Positions 7,453 to 14,231 of a stretch of DNA of 15,135 nucleotides are shown piece after piece. The stretch comes from Clostridiales bacterium (GTDB lineage Bacteria > Bacillota > Clostridia > Christensenellales > Aristaeellaceae), in the NCBI GenBank assembly GCA_004557125.1, contig SFET01000049.1, forward strand, positions 1-15,135, given 5' to 3'. The notes under the pieces were generated by a model. The model was not told where the DNA came from. It did no database searches and saw nothing but the letters and a program-made list of their open reading frames with translations. Numbering within the stretch: the first letter of the stretch is position 1; the number at the start of each line of letters is the position of its first letter. The position numbers and the translations under genes are program-made.

Positions 7453-8946
7453 TCAACCCAGCGCAAAGCGCATGATGTCCTCCGGCTTCAGGCCCGGACG
7501 GTTGTCCACGCAGGAGCGCACCTCGCCCTCGTACATGACCATAATCCGATCCGACAGGGCGAAGATCTCCGGCAGCTCCGACGAGATCATGATCACGGCC
7601 TTGCCGCGTCGCACCATCTCCAGCATCAGCAAATAGATTTCATATTTCGCACCCACGTCGATGCCGCGGGTGGGCTCGTCCAGGATCAGGATGTCCGCGT
7701 CGTTGTACAACCACTTGGCCAGCACCACCTTCTGCTGGTTGCCGCCGGAGAGCTGCTCCACGCGCTGGTTGACGGAGGGCGTCTTGATCTTGAGCTCCCT
7801 GACAAAGCCCTCGGCCGCCTCGTTTTCCTTGGCACGACTGATGAACCCCAGCCGATTGCAGGCGCGGGAGAGGTTTGTGATGGTGATGTTCTTCAGCACG
7901 CTGAACTGCGTGGAGAGTCCCTCGTCCTTGCGATCCTCCGGCACCAGGCCGATGGAGAGCGCCTTGGCCGCCATGGTGGAGTGGATGGCGACCTTCTTTC
8001 CATTTACGATAAATTCGCCCTTTTCGATGCGGTCTGCACCGAAGATCGCGCGGGCGATTTCGCTTCTGCCCGAGCCGACCAGACCCGCCAGACCCAGGAT
8101 CTCCCCCTTGTGCAGGGTGAGGTTGATGTCCCGCAGAAAGCCGGGCGTGAACAGGTGCTTCACTTCGAGCAACTCCTCGCCGTACGCGCCGAAGCTGCGC
8201 TTCGGAAATTCGCCCTCCATGCTGCGGCCGACCATCTTTTCGATCAGCTCGGATTTGTTCGTCTCCTGCACGTTCAGCGTGCAGATGTAGTGGCCATCGC
8301 GCAGCACCGTGGCGCGGTCGCAGATCTGAAAGACCTCCTCCAGACGATGGGAGATGTAGATGATGGTGATGCCCTTCTCCTTCAGGTTCCGGATGATGTC
8401 GAACAGCTTGCGGATCTCCTCCGTCGTCAGCGGCGCGGTGGGCTCGTCCAGCACGATGATCCTGGATTCCAGCATCAGTGCGCGGGCGATTTCGATCATC
8501 TGCTTTTCTGCGATGGACAGGTCGCTCACCAGACGATTGGGATCCATAGCGAAGTCAATGCTGCGCATGAAGGCCGTGAACTCCTCGCGCATCTCCTTCC
8601 ACAATACGCGGCCGCTTCGGGTGGTCTTGAGTCGGCCCAGAAAGGCGTTTTCCGTGGTCGTCAGCGACGGCACAAGGTTCAGCTCCTGAAAGACCAGTCC
8701 CACGCCGCCCTGGGCGGACTCGCGGGTGTTTCGGAAGCTAACCTTTTGATTATCAATGACAATCTCACCCTCATCCGGCTGATGTACGCCGCTCAGAATC
8801 TTCATCAGCGTAGACTTTCCTGCGCCGTTTTCTCCCAGCAGCGCGTGCACTTCGCCCTTGCGCACCTCCAGATCCACATGATCGAGCGCCAATGTGCTGC
8901 CGAAAGTTTTGGTTATTCCCTTCATGGACAGAATATTCTCTTGCAT
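7453..8946 (-). CDS. Ribose-type sugar ABC transporter ATPase, two fused nucleotide-binding domains
   Basis: 497-aa cytosolic ATPase with the RbsA/MglA layout. Domain 1 has Walker A GENGAGKST (38-46), a degenerate signature LSIAEKQ and Walker B IIVLDEPTAPL. Domain 2 has the degenerate P-loop GLVGSGRSE typical of this family, an intact LSGGNQQK signature and Walker B ILILDEPTRGID. The asymmetry (weak signature in one half, weak Walker A in the other) is normal here. ATG 8946 is preferred because AAGGATG is suitably placed upstream and the protein then begins right at the conserved domain; the frame stays open further upstream without homology. Its stop lies 17 nt before the first permease start. 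Confidence 0.95.
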   Translation of the reverse strand: MQENILSMKGITKTFGSTLALDHVDLEVRKGEVHALLGENGAGKSTLMKILSGVHQPDEGEIVIDNQKVSFRNTRESAQGGVGLVFQELNLVPSLTTTENAFLGRLKTTRSGRVLWKEMREEFTAFMRSIDFAMDPNRLVSDLSIAEKQMIEIARALMLESRIIVLDEPTAPLTTEEIRKLFDIIRNLKEKGITIIYISHRLEEVFQICDRATVLRDGHYICTLNVQETNKSELIEKMVGRSMEGEFPKRSFGAYGEELLEVKHLFTPGFLRDINLTLHKGEILGLAGLVGSGRSEIARAIFGADRIEKGEFIVNGKKVAIHSTMAAKALSIGLVPEDRKDEGLSTQFSVLKNITITNLSRACNRLGFISRAKENEAAEGFVRELKIKTPSVNQRVEQLSGGNQQKVVLAKWLYNDADILILDEPTRGIDVGAKYEIYLLMLEMVRRGKAVIMISSELPEIFALSDRIMVMYEGEVRSCVDNRPGLKPEDIMRFALG

Positions 8947-9081
8947 GGGAATCATCCTTTCGTTGCATCCATTCTGGCAGGCCTGCGCGCTGCCATTGAC
9001 AACCGGCAGCTGACCGGCTGCGGTTTTCCCGCCCGCTGCCGCTTGCCAACGACACGCCATTCTCCTGCCTTGCAGACAAAT

Positions 9082-9110
9082 TGCGGGGCTGGGTTGAACC
9101 CAACCCCGCA
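9082..9110 (-). promoter_or_regulatory. Strong mRNA hairpin just after the binding-protein gene
   Basis: Two 14-nt arms (TGCGGGGTTGGGTT and AACCCAGCCCCGCA on the minus strand) pair with only one G-U wobble. The hairpin begins 21 nt after the binding-protein stop. There is no T-tract, so it is unlikely to stop most transcription. Its place between binding-protein and ATPase genes fits a 3'-end-protecting or processing hairpin that raises binding protein over membrane components. A weaker imperfect stem lies at 9001-9025. Confidence 0.7.
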
Positions 9111-9131
9111 GGGATTGTGCGCGATATGTGC

Positions 9132-10094
9132 TTACCAGCCGATGCCGTCGAACTCGTCGACGTTCTCGATGGTGACCAGCGGAGCGCTGCACTTGTACCA
9201 TACAGCGTCGCCGGGCTTGATCACGCCGTCCATCGCGTCGATGCAGGCCTGAACGCCGAGCTGGCCCTCCTCCTTGGCGGAGTGGAGCACGTCGCCGTAG
9301 TGATAGCCGCCGCGGATGCCCGCAACGCCAGCGGCGTTGCAGCCGGTGCCCACGGAGTAGATGCCGGATTCAGCCTCGTCGATGCCCGCGGCCTCCAGCG
9401 CCTGATGCACGCCCTGATAGATGCCGTCGTCGTGGCAGAAGATGAAGTCGTAGTCGTCGCCGAAGCGGGTGATGACGTCCTGCATCTGGCTCATTGCGAT
9501 TGCAGTGTCCCAGCCCTCGGTGTTCTGCTTGTAGATGATCTCGATGTTGTCATGCTGGGAAACGATGTTCTCGAAGCCCTGCTGACGATTGGTGGCCGGA
9601 TCGGTGCCCGCTGCGCCCATCATGCAGACAACCTTGCCGCCCTCTTCGCCCAGCAGATCCACGCAGGCCTGACCGGCGGCCTCGCCCATGGCGATGTTGT
9701 CCGGGCCGGCGAAGGCGTAGATCGTGTCCGCCACGGAGGCATCTACCTTGGAGTCGATGATGGCATAGGGAATGCCGGATTCGTTCAGGGTGTTGACGAT
9801 GGTGATGGAACCCTCTGCATCCGCCGGGAAGTAGATGATGCCATCATAGCCCTGGTCGATTGCCGTCTTGATCTGATCCAACTGCACGGAGGCATCTCCC
9901 TGGCCATCCACGATGGTCAGATCGATGCCATGCTCCGTCGCATAGGCGGTGGCCGCCGTGTTCAGCGGATCACAGAACGGCGCAGTGTAGAAGGCGTTGG
10001 TGAAGAAGACCTTGCGGTTTCCTTCTGCGGAAGCCACTGCTACGCATGAAAGCACCAGCAATGCAACCAGAACGACAGTCAGGATTCTCTTCAT
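9132..10094 (-). CDS. Sugar ABC transporter substrate-binding protein (RbsB-like, exported)
   Basis: 320-aa extracytoplasmic binding protein of the Peripla_BP_4/ribose-binding class. The signal peptide is clear: MKR, a hydrophobic core to about residue 20, then ASA|E for a signal peptidase I cut after residue 23. A cysteine at 17 (VLSC) could instead be a weak lipobox, as expected for a Gram-positive anchored lipoprotein. The mature part shows the two-lobe pattern of the family, including IDQGYDGIIYFPADA and later GTDPATNRQQG. AAGGAGG is well placed before the ATG. It captures the sugar outside the membrane and hands it to the two permeases. The ligand is not deducible; ribose, galactose, polyols and AI-2 are all bound by related proteins. 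Confidence 0.92.
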   Translation of the reverse strand: MKRILTVVLVALLVLSCVAVASAEGNRKVFFTNAFYTAPFCDPLNTAATAYATEHGIDLTIVDGQGDASVQLDQIKTAIDQGYDGIIYFPADAEGSITIVNTLNESGIPYAIIDSKVDASVADTIYAFAGPDNIAMGEAAGQACVDLLGEEGGKVVCMMGAAGTDPATNRQQGFENIVSQHDNIEIIYKQNTEGWDTAIAMSQMQDVITRFGDDYDFIFCHDDGIYQGVHQALEAAGIDEAESGIYSVGTGCNAAGVAGIRGGYHYGDVLHSAKEEGQLGVQACIDAMDGVIKPGDAVWYKCSAPLVTIENVDEFDGIGW

Positions 10095-10116
10095 GGGTAT
10101 TCCTCCTTTTATTCTC

Positions 10117-10166
10117 CGGGATTCTATCCCGATTCTAAACAGCTTCGCCCAACGGCCGAAACTGTT
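10117..10166 (-). promoter_or_regulatory. Hairpins in the lacI to binding-protein gap
   Basis: Two inverted repeats fill the 74-nt gap. The first (10138-10166) pairs 13-nt arms (AACAGTTTCGGCC with GGGCGAAGCTGTT) with one wobble and one mismatch around a 3-nt loop. Read on the minus strand it is followed by only TTT, while on the plus strand it runs into six T. The second (10117-10131) is CGGGAT-AGA-ATCCCG, next to the binding-protein ribosome binding site. They could attenuate or process the transcript after lacI; the second could also be an operator. No separate promoter was recognised here. Confidence 0.55.
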
Positions 10167-10168
10167 TT

Positions 10169-11215
10169 TTACCAGCGGTTCAGGCCCCAGTCGTCCGCTC
10201 TGGACGCATCGGTGGAACGGCGCACCACCAGCTTCGCCGGCAGCTCCACCTTTTTCTCCACGGGCCGTCCCATGCGCTCATCCACAATGTTACGCATCGC
10301 ACCGTAGCCCATCTGATAGATCGGATAATGCACGGTCGTCAGGCTGGGACTGACAATGGAGGATACGGCGAGGTCGTCAAAGCCAACCACCGCCACGTCC
10401 TCGGGAATGCGCAGCCCCGCATTCAGGATTGCCTTCATTGCGCCGATGGCCATCTGATCGTTTGCGGAGAAAACCGCGTCCACATTGATGCCCTTCTCCA
10501 TCAGCTCGCTCATCGTGGCAAAGCCGCTCAGCGGCGTAAAATTGCCCTCCAGCAACAGGCGCTCGTCAAAGCCGATGCCGTGATCCAGCAGTGCCATGCG
10601 GTAGCCCTGGATGCGCAATGCGGAATGGGGAAAGGTCGAGTCGCCGCAGATGTGGACAATCTTCCGATGCCCCCGCTCGATCAGATAGCTCACCGCTTCA
10701 TAGGCCGTCTTGTAATGATCGATCGAAAAGGAACCGATCTCGGGCGAACGTGACGGTCGGCTCAGCATGTAGATCAGCACGCCACGCTTGCGCACCAGGG
10801 GAAGCAGCTCCGTTTCGTAATACTCATCTTCATCCTCGATGCTGCACACGGAGTCCAGTATGATGTTCTGCACGCCACGATCCATGAGGCGTGTGAGCAG
10901 GTTGCGCTCCAGCGACCACTTCCGATCCGAATCGCAGAGAATGACGTTGTAGCCTTCCTTGCAGGCAACATCCTCAATTCCACTCAGCAGTGGCTGAAAA
11001 TAGGAACTGTAGATGCCCGGCAGGATCAACCCGATCTCCTTTTGCAGATCCTGAACGGCGAGCTGTTGCTTCTCCTGAATGTACCCGGACTGCACCAATG
11101 CGTTCTCCACCCGCTTCTTCAGCAACGGGCTGACATATTTTTTACCCGACATCACTGCATGTACAGTGGAAACGGAAACGTTCGCTATGTTCGCTACTTC
11201 TCTCAGATTTGCCAT
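10169..11215 (-). CDS. LacI-family transcriptional regulator
   Basis: 348-aa regulator. The N-terminal LacI-type helix-turn-helix is at residues 3-45 (NLREVANIANVSVSTVHAVM), with hinge-helix residues following. The C-terminal part is a periplasmic-binding-protein-like effector domain (IGLILPGIYSSYF, AVFSANDQMAIGAMKAI, VAVVGFDDLAVSSIVSPSLTTV). It probably binds the imported sugar or a derivative and represses its own operon. It is the first gene of the unit, transcribed in the same direction as the transporter genes. The start lies about 32 nt downstream of the predicted transcription start, and the ribosome binding site is poor, so its own translation may be low. The perfect palindrome at 11263-11279 in its promoter is the obvious operator candidate. 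Confidence 0.93.
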   Translation of the reverse strand: MANLREVANIANVSVSTVHAVMSGKKYVSPLLKKRVENALVQSGYIQEKQQLAVQDLQKEIGLILPGIYSSYFQPLLSGIEDVACKEGYNVILCDSDRKWSLERNLLTRLMDRGVQNIILDSVCSIEDEDEYYETELLPLVRKRGVLIYMLSRPSRSPEIGSFSIDHYKTAYEAVSYLIERGHRKIVHICGDSTFPHSALRIQGYRMALLDHGIGFDERLLLEGNFTPLSGFATMSELMEKGINVDAVFSANDQMAIGAMKAILNAGLRIPEDVAVVGFDDLAVSSIVSPSLTTVHYPIYQMGYGAMRNIVDERMGRPVEKKVELPAKLVVRRSTDASRADDWGLNRW

Positions 11216-11253
11216 GTTTTTTCTTTATTTATCTCTGTAAAATCTTTAATTCT

Positions 11254-11282
11254 ATTCTAGTCACATATCGCCGATATGTCAA
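11254..11282 (-). promoter_or_regulatory. Operon promoter with embedded operator palindrome
   Basis: On the minus strand, TTGACA (11277-11282) and TAGAAT (11254-11259) are separated by exactly 17 nt, a near-perfect housekeeping-sigma promoter. The palindrome ACATATCGCCGATATGT (11263-11279, two perfect 8-nt arms around one base) overlaps the -35 box and occupies most of the spacer. Bound repressor would directly block RNA polymerase. The DNA upstream (11283-11340) is very AT-rich and could act as an UP element. No second copy of the palindrome was seen in the window. Confidence 0.85.
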
Positions 11283-11799
11283 TACTTATCAATGAAATTT
11301 ATGCAATTTATTTTTCATTTAAAATTATTACTCCGGTCACGCCATCCACTTCCCACTTTCGATCTCGTTTTATTTCTTCTAAAAAAACAATCAGCGAACA
11401 ATGAATATTCCGCTTTCGCGGTGAGAGAATTATCATGCTGCGCATGAAGAGGATCGCACTTGCTGTAGTGGAACTACGTCATGTCCAGCCGAGCCTCCGA
11501 TCCGGATCCGGCAACAGCCGTATGCTCGTGGCCGGGTTTCGGAAGCACAAGATGGCGGAGGAGTTGAACCCCCGCAGAAGAGTAGTATAATTCAGGTTGC
11601 TGGACAGACGCTCAACCCCAGGATGCGCGCAGATGCCGCAGGAACCATCTTTGGCGCGGCTGCATACAAACGGCGACAGAGTCCGCAAAGCCAGGAGAAA
11701 GGTCGATTCCATCTGCCTTTTACGAAGGGTCGAATGCAGAGGGACTAATTGAAGGCGCACAGGGGACGAAGATAGCCTGACACAAACAGAAGCAGCATG

Positions 11800-11838
11800 C
11801 TCTGTTTGAGCACGCTTGCTCTGTTTCTCCAATGCCAT
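11800..11838 (-). pseudogene. Truncated copy of the small mobile-element gene at 14368
   Basis: From ATG 11838 on the minus strand the translation reads MALEKQSKRAQTEH, matching IPLEKQSKRAQKEH of the 58-aa plus-strand protein, then diverges completely. The DNA match is a perfect 28-nt inverted repeat (11807-11834 against 14381-14408) with further partial match beyond it. The downstream conserved part (RGSWNGV, VTRVIPNKRAYDRN) is missing, so this is the 5' remnant of a duplicated gene. Confidence 0.65.
11807..11834 (-). repeat. 28-nt perfect inverted repeat, copy B (partner 14381-14408)
   Basis: The reverse complement of this stretch is identical over 28 nt to 14381-14408. It lies in the start of a small gene family. 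A perfect match of this length in a 15-kb window is not expected by chance. The two copies bracket the HsdR slice and the prophage-type module, and inversion between them is possible in principle. Confidence 0.85.
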
Positions 11839-11931
11839 ATAGATCGGCTGCCTCTGGCAGGTCATCCCTTCGTTTTGTATAGCCTTTTTCAGCGGATTTC
11901 CTGATTCGCTTCTTTGTCCTGCTTTCTCGAC

Positions 11932-11970
11932 AAAAAGAGTGCGCCCTTTTCCTCAACGCACTCTTCTTTT
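11932..11970. terminator. Bidirectional intrinsic terminator
   Basis: AAGAGTGCG (11935-11943) pairs perfectly with CGCACTCTT (11957-11965) around a 13-nt loop. On the minus strand the stem runs into a five-T tract (11932-11936); on the plus strand CTTTT follows. Reading leftwards it could end transcripts of the prophage-type module that stops at 12507. It also insulates the sugar-operon promoter from that side. Confidence 0.75.
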
Positions 11971-11990
11971 CCGGTTGTCCTCTTGACACA

Positions 11991-12506
11991 GTGGCATTAT
12001 CTTATGTATCGCGGATGGTTGAAGAAGCCCTGAAATACAACGAGGTTGAGAGTATCCTCGAAAATGGCGAACAGGAGGATATCTTCAGCCCCGAATGCTT
12101 TGAAAAGCTGTCCGATGTGAAGATGCCCGCCACCAAGCTGGAAATGCTCGTGAAGATGCTGCGCAAGCAGATCACTGAATACGGGAAGACCAATCAAATG
12201 GCTGCAAAACGCTTTCAGGAGATGTTGGAAGAAACCATTAAACTCTATCATGAACGCAGAAAGCATCTGTCGGCGGAAGAAGCCGGCGAAACACAGGAGG
12301 CTGCAACAGAAGAGATTATCCGAAATGCGACGGAACAGGCGCTCCAGATTCTGCGGGAAATGAATGCTGACCGTGAGAGCTTCCGTAAGGCAGGTCTTAC
12401 CTTTGAAGAAAAAGCCTTCTATGATATTCTGATGGCGCTGCGCGACCAGTACAACTTTGAATTCGGCACCGACGTGGTCACAGATGGCATAATCTTGTCC
12501 TCCTAG
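11991..12506 (+). pseudogene. hsdR: Internal slice of type I restriction subunit R (HsdR, DUF3387 region)
   Basis: 171 codons read from a GTG at 11991. The translation matches the C-terminal helical region of EcoR124-type HsdR. Recognisable blocks are KYNEVESILENGEQEDIFS, VKMPATKLEMLVKMLRKQI, EYGKTNQMAAKRF and LTFEEKAFYDILMALRDQY, followed by FEFGTD. Full HsdR is about 1000 aa. The nuclease and helicase domains that should precede this part are absent, and the final helices after FEFGTD are replaced by a few residues and a stop. There is no hsdM or hsdS nearby and no convincing ribosome binding site. It is therefore a double-truncated remnant, not a working enzyme. Its stop abuts the stop of the convergent DUF2800 gene with no gap, which marks a recombination joint. 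Confidence 0.8.
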
Positions 12507-13628
12507 TTATTCTTCAAAATCAGATTTTGCAGTGTTGTACTCGGGGCGCCTGTCGCTGTCCCTGACGAGCACAGGTTTCGCGGACGGTTTGTAGATAAGC
12601 GATCCCAGGATGCGCTCGAATTCTTTCTTGCCCAGAAGCGCGGTCATGTCCGTAATGCCCCGCAGCTTCCTTTCATATGGGTCTTTTCCTTCGGCGGCGA
12701 CAGCTTCGGCAACTGCTGCTTCATCCGTGTATTTCCGGACGGAACGACCTTCGACCACCTTGTAGCCGTCATACTTGACGCCGCGCAGCGCCTCGGCGAG
12801 CGCGTATTCCTTGATGTCCTCCGCCCATGCGACCAGCTGATCGACGCGATCCAGAATGGCGGCGATCTCCGTTTCCTCCAGCTGTTCCGGTTTCTGGAAA
12901 TCGTACCGCGCAAGCTCCAGATTGTATTCCGCGCGCTTACGGCAGTTCGCTTTCGCTTTGCAGAACAGACAGTGGTCACCGGCATGAAATTCGCCTTTCC
13001 CGTCGTAAGCGAGCTGGGCCGTAGGCATGAGCGTCATCTTTGCCCACCGGAGAAGGTCGTCCTTGCCGATCTCCCATGTACTGACATTGTCACGGCGCAG
13101 CTGGAAGATCGTCATGCTGATGCGGCCGAAATCGTACAGACTGTCGAGCAGTTCCAATGCGCCCAATGCGTAGAGCATCATCTGCGGATTGTCTTCGGCG
13201 GAGACGAGAATGCCGACACCGTACTTGAAATCGATGACGTGCATGGTGCCGTCCGCGATGATGATGCAGTCGCCGTGCCCGAAGCCTTCCTTCACATACC
13301 TTGAGAAGTCGAGCCGCTGCTCGATCATCACAGTCGGATCCGGACAGGTCTTTTTGATCTCCGCGACGGTTTCCATTACAAAGGAAGCATAATCATCGCT
13401 GCAGCGCTCCATCTCGGCATCGCAGTATGCGAGATGCTCTCGCGGATCCTCGGTCTGAATGCCGAGTGCCTTTTCCAGCTTGTGCTGGCAGAGTTCGTGC
13501 GCGTCCGTGCCCTGCTGGGCGAAGGTGCTACCGGCGTCCTCGTACTGCGCCGCCAGCCTTGCCGCCGGTGGACAGTTGAGCCAGATGTGCGCCGATGACG
13601 GCGAGAGAAGTGCGTGCTGACCGGCCAT
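12507..13628 (-). CDS. DUF2800 prophage protein, Cas4/RecB-like PD-(D/E)XK nuclease fold
   Basis: 373-aa protein of the DUF2800 family, found in the DNA-replication region of many Firmicutes prophages. The N-terminus LSPSSAHIWLNCPPAARL is diagnostic. Nuclease-type residues are in order: His44 (AHE), Asp120 (GHGDCII), Asp133-x-Lys135 (VIDFKYG), Gln149 and Tyr153 (QMMLY). Cys220, Cys223 and Cys229 (CLFCKAKANC) could be part of an iron-sulfur site as in Cas4/AddB. ATG 13628 shares one base with the upstream stop (TGATG), a translational coupling signal; a GTG at 13631 is the alternative. It probably processes DNA ends in phage replication or recombination, but function in this family is unproven. 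The partner usually encoded next (DUF2815) is missing because the module ends here. Confidence 0.88.
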   Translation of the reverse strand: MAGQHALLSPSSAHIWLNCPPAARLAAQYEDAGSTFAQQGTDAHELCQHKLEKALGIQTEDPREHLAYCDAEMERCSDDYASFVMETVAEIKKTCPDPTVMIEQRLDFSRYVKEGFGHGDCIIIADGTMHVIDFKYGVGILVSAEDNPQMMLYALGALELLDSLYDFGRISMTIFQLRRDNVSTWEIGKDDLLRWAKMTLMPTAQLAYDGKGEFHAGDHCLFCKAKANCRKRAEYNLELARYDFQKPEQLEETEIAAILDRVDQLVAWAEDIKEYALAEALRGVKYDGYKVVEGRSVRKYTDEAAVAEAVAAEGKDPYERKLRGITDMTALLGKKEFERILGSLIYKPSAKPVLVRDSDRRPEYNTAKSDFEE

Positions 13629-13960
13629 CACAGCGCCTCCACATCAGCGACGATTGCCGCGTAGTTTTCCGGAGCCAGATCGGAGAGCTTCTCCGCGCCA
13701 TACTTCCGGAGCAGATCCTTCACGGCAACGGTATGTCCCTGACGGGACTTGTTAGCGAGAATGCCGCGCACATCCGTAAAGCTGTAGGTCTTTTCCTGCC
13801 TGGCGGGTTCAGGCTGCTTCGTTTCCAGCGCGGGCTGTGCTTCGGGTTCCTCCCCACCAGCGGAGAACAGCGCCGTAAGCGTGTCCGCAATGGTGATCAG
13901 GGTTTCGCCGCAGCTCTTAAGTTCCTGCAGCTCGATTGCCAGTTCATTCATCTTGCTCAT
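13628..13960 (-). CDS. Small prophage protein preceding DUF2800 (uncharacterised)
   Basis: 110-aa protein. Residues 1-33 form a helical, possibly coiled-coil segment; a Pro/Glu-rich linker follows (about 36-58). The C-terminal half (YSFTDVRGILANKSRQGHT to YAAIVADVEAL) resembles a small domain seen before DUF2800 genes in Clostridia prophages and sometimes loosely labelled rRNA biogenesis protein rrp5. That label has no functional support. It overlaps the 53-aa gene upstream by 17 nt and the DUF2800 gene downstream by 1 nt, so the three are translated as a coupled set. It may be an accessory DNA-binding partner of the DUF2800 protein; this is inference. Confidence 0.8.
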   Translation of the reverse strand: MSKMNELAIELQELKSCGETLITIADTLTALFSAGGEEPEAQPALETKQPEPARQEKTYSFTDVRGILANKSRQGHTVAVKDLLRKYGAEKLSDLAPENYAAIVADVEAL

Positions 13961-14105
13961 CTTGACCGTTCATTTCGTCTTCGTAGTCGTTGCTGCCGCA
14001 TCTCAGGAGTGAAGCGAGCATCTTTGCCAGCACGCTGATCGCGGTGAGCGTATCAGCAAGATCCTCGCGGCGACGCCGCTGGACGCATACTGCTTTTTCA
14101 CACAT
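13944..14105 (-). CDS. 53-aa prophage-type hypothetical protein
   Basis: Reads MCEKAVCVQRRRREDL, a helical middle (LADTLTAISVLAKMLASLL) and an acidic tail ending NGQDEQDE. AGAGAGG is about 8 nt before ATG 14105. A longer frame extends upstream through the nested palindrome but lacks a ribosome binding site. Small proteins of this shape commonly open the DUF2800 gene set. No function can be assigned. It overlaps the next gene by 17 nt. Confidence 0.65.
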   Translation of the reverse strand: MCEKAVCVQRRRREDLADTLTAISVLAKMLASLLRCGSNDYEDEMNGQDEQDE

Positions 14106-14147
14106 TGTCAAACCCTCTCTTTCCGAGCAACTCTCGGTCGCTCTGAA

Positions 14148-14231
14148 AGTCCTATGACACTTTTTGCGGATTTGGCCGGAGGAAATTTTATCTTTTTCTC
14201 CGGCCATTTTGGAATTAAGTGTCATAGGACT
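14148..14231. repeat. 84-nt nested palindrome (MITE-like or leader structure)
   Basis: The outer arms AGTCCTATGACACTT (14148-14162) and AAGTGTCATAGGACT (14217-14231) are perfectly complementary over 15 nt. Inside them, TGGCCGGAG (14173-14181) and CTCCGGCCA (14198-14206) form a second perfect 9-bp stem. The two stems are separated by exactly 10 unpaired nt on each side, and the loop is 16 nt. A further pair, GAGCAAC (14125-14131) and GTTGCTC (14232-14238), lies outside. The element occupies the leader of the minus-strand prophage module and the divide between oppositely transcribed genes. It could be a small non-autonomous transposon, a replication-related palindrome or an RNA regulatory hairpin. 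No target-site duplication is obvious. Confidence 0.85.

Larger units (their letters stand above)
11283..11930. other. Gene-poor stretch with degraded accessory DNA
   Basis: The first 60 nt are AT-rich promoter-upstream DNA. The remainder shows no reading frame I recognise on either strand. A 128-codon minus-strand frame (11479-11865) begins with a broken copy of the small mobile-element gene intact at 14368 and then continues without recognisable homology. I see no convincing RNA gene, although a T-arm-like sequence is present near 11560-11580. Confidence 0.5.

Noticed and set aside
8947..9201. Upstream extension of the ATPase reading frame to 9201
   Set aside because: The extension reads through the intergenic hairpin and lacks homology. 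The ATG at 8946 has a ribosome binding site and sits at the start of the conserved domain.
11435..11590. Plus-strand frame of about 50 codons starting MLRMKRIALAVVELRH
   Set aside because: No ribosome binding site, no homology recognised, and it lies opposite an equally unsupported minus-strand frame.
11555..11665. tRNA- or tmRNA-like pieces on the minus strand (GGGGG-TTCAACT-CCTCC arm with a possible 7-bp acceptor pairing AGATGGT/GCCATCT)
   Set aside because: The interval between the arms is too long for a tRNA, no D-arm or anticodon arm can be folded, and no CCA or mRNA-like tag frame is visible. It is probably chance in repeat-type DNA.
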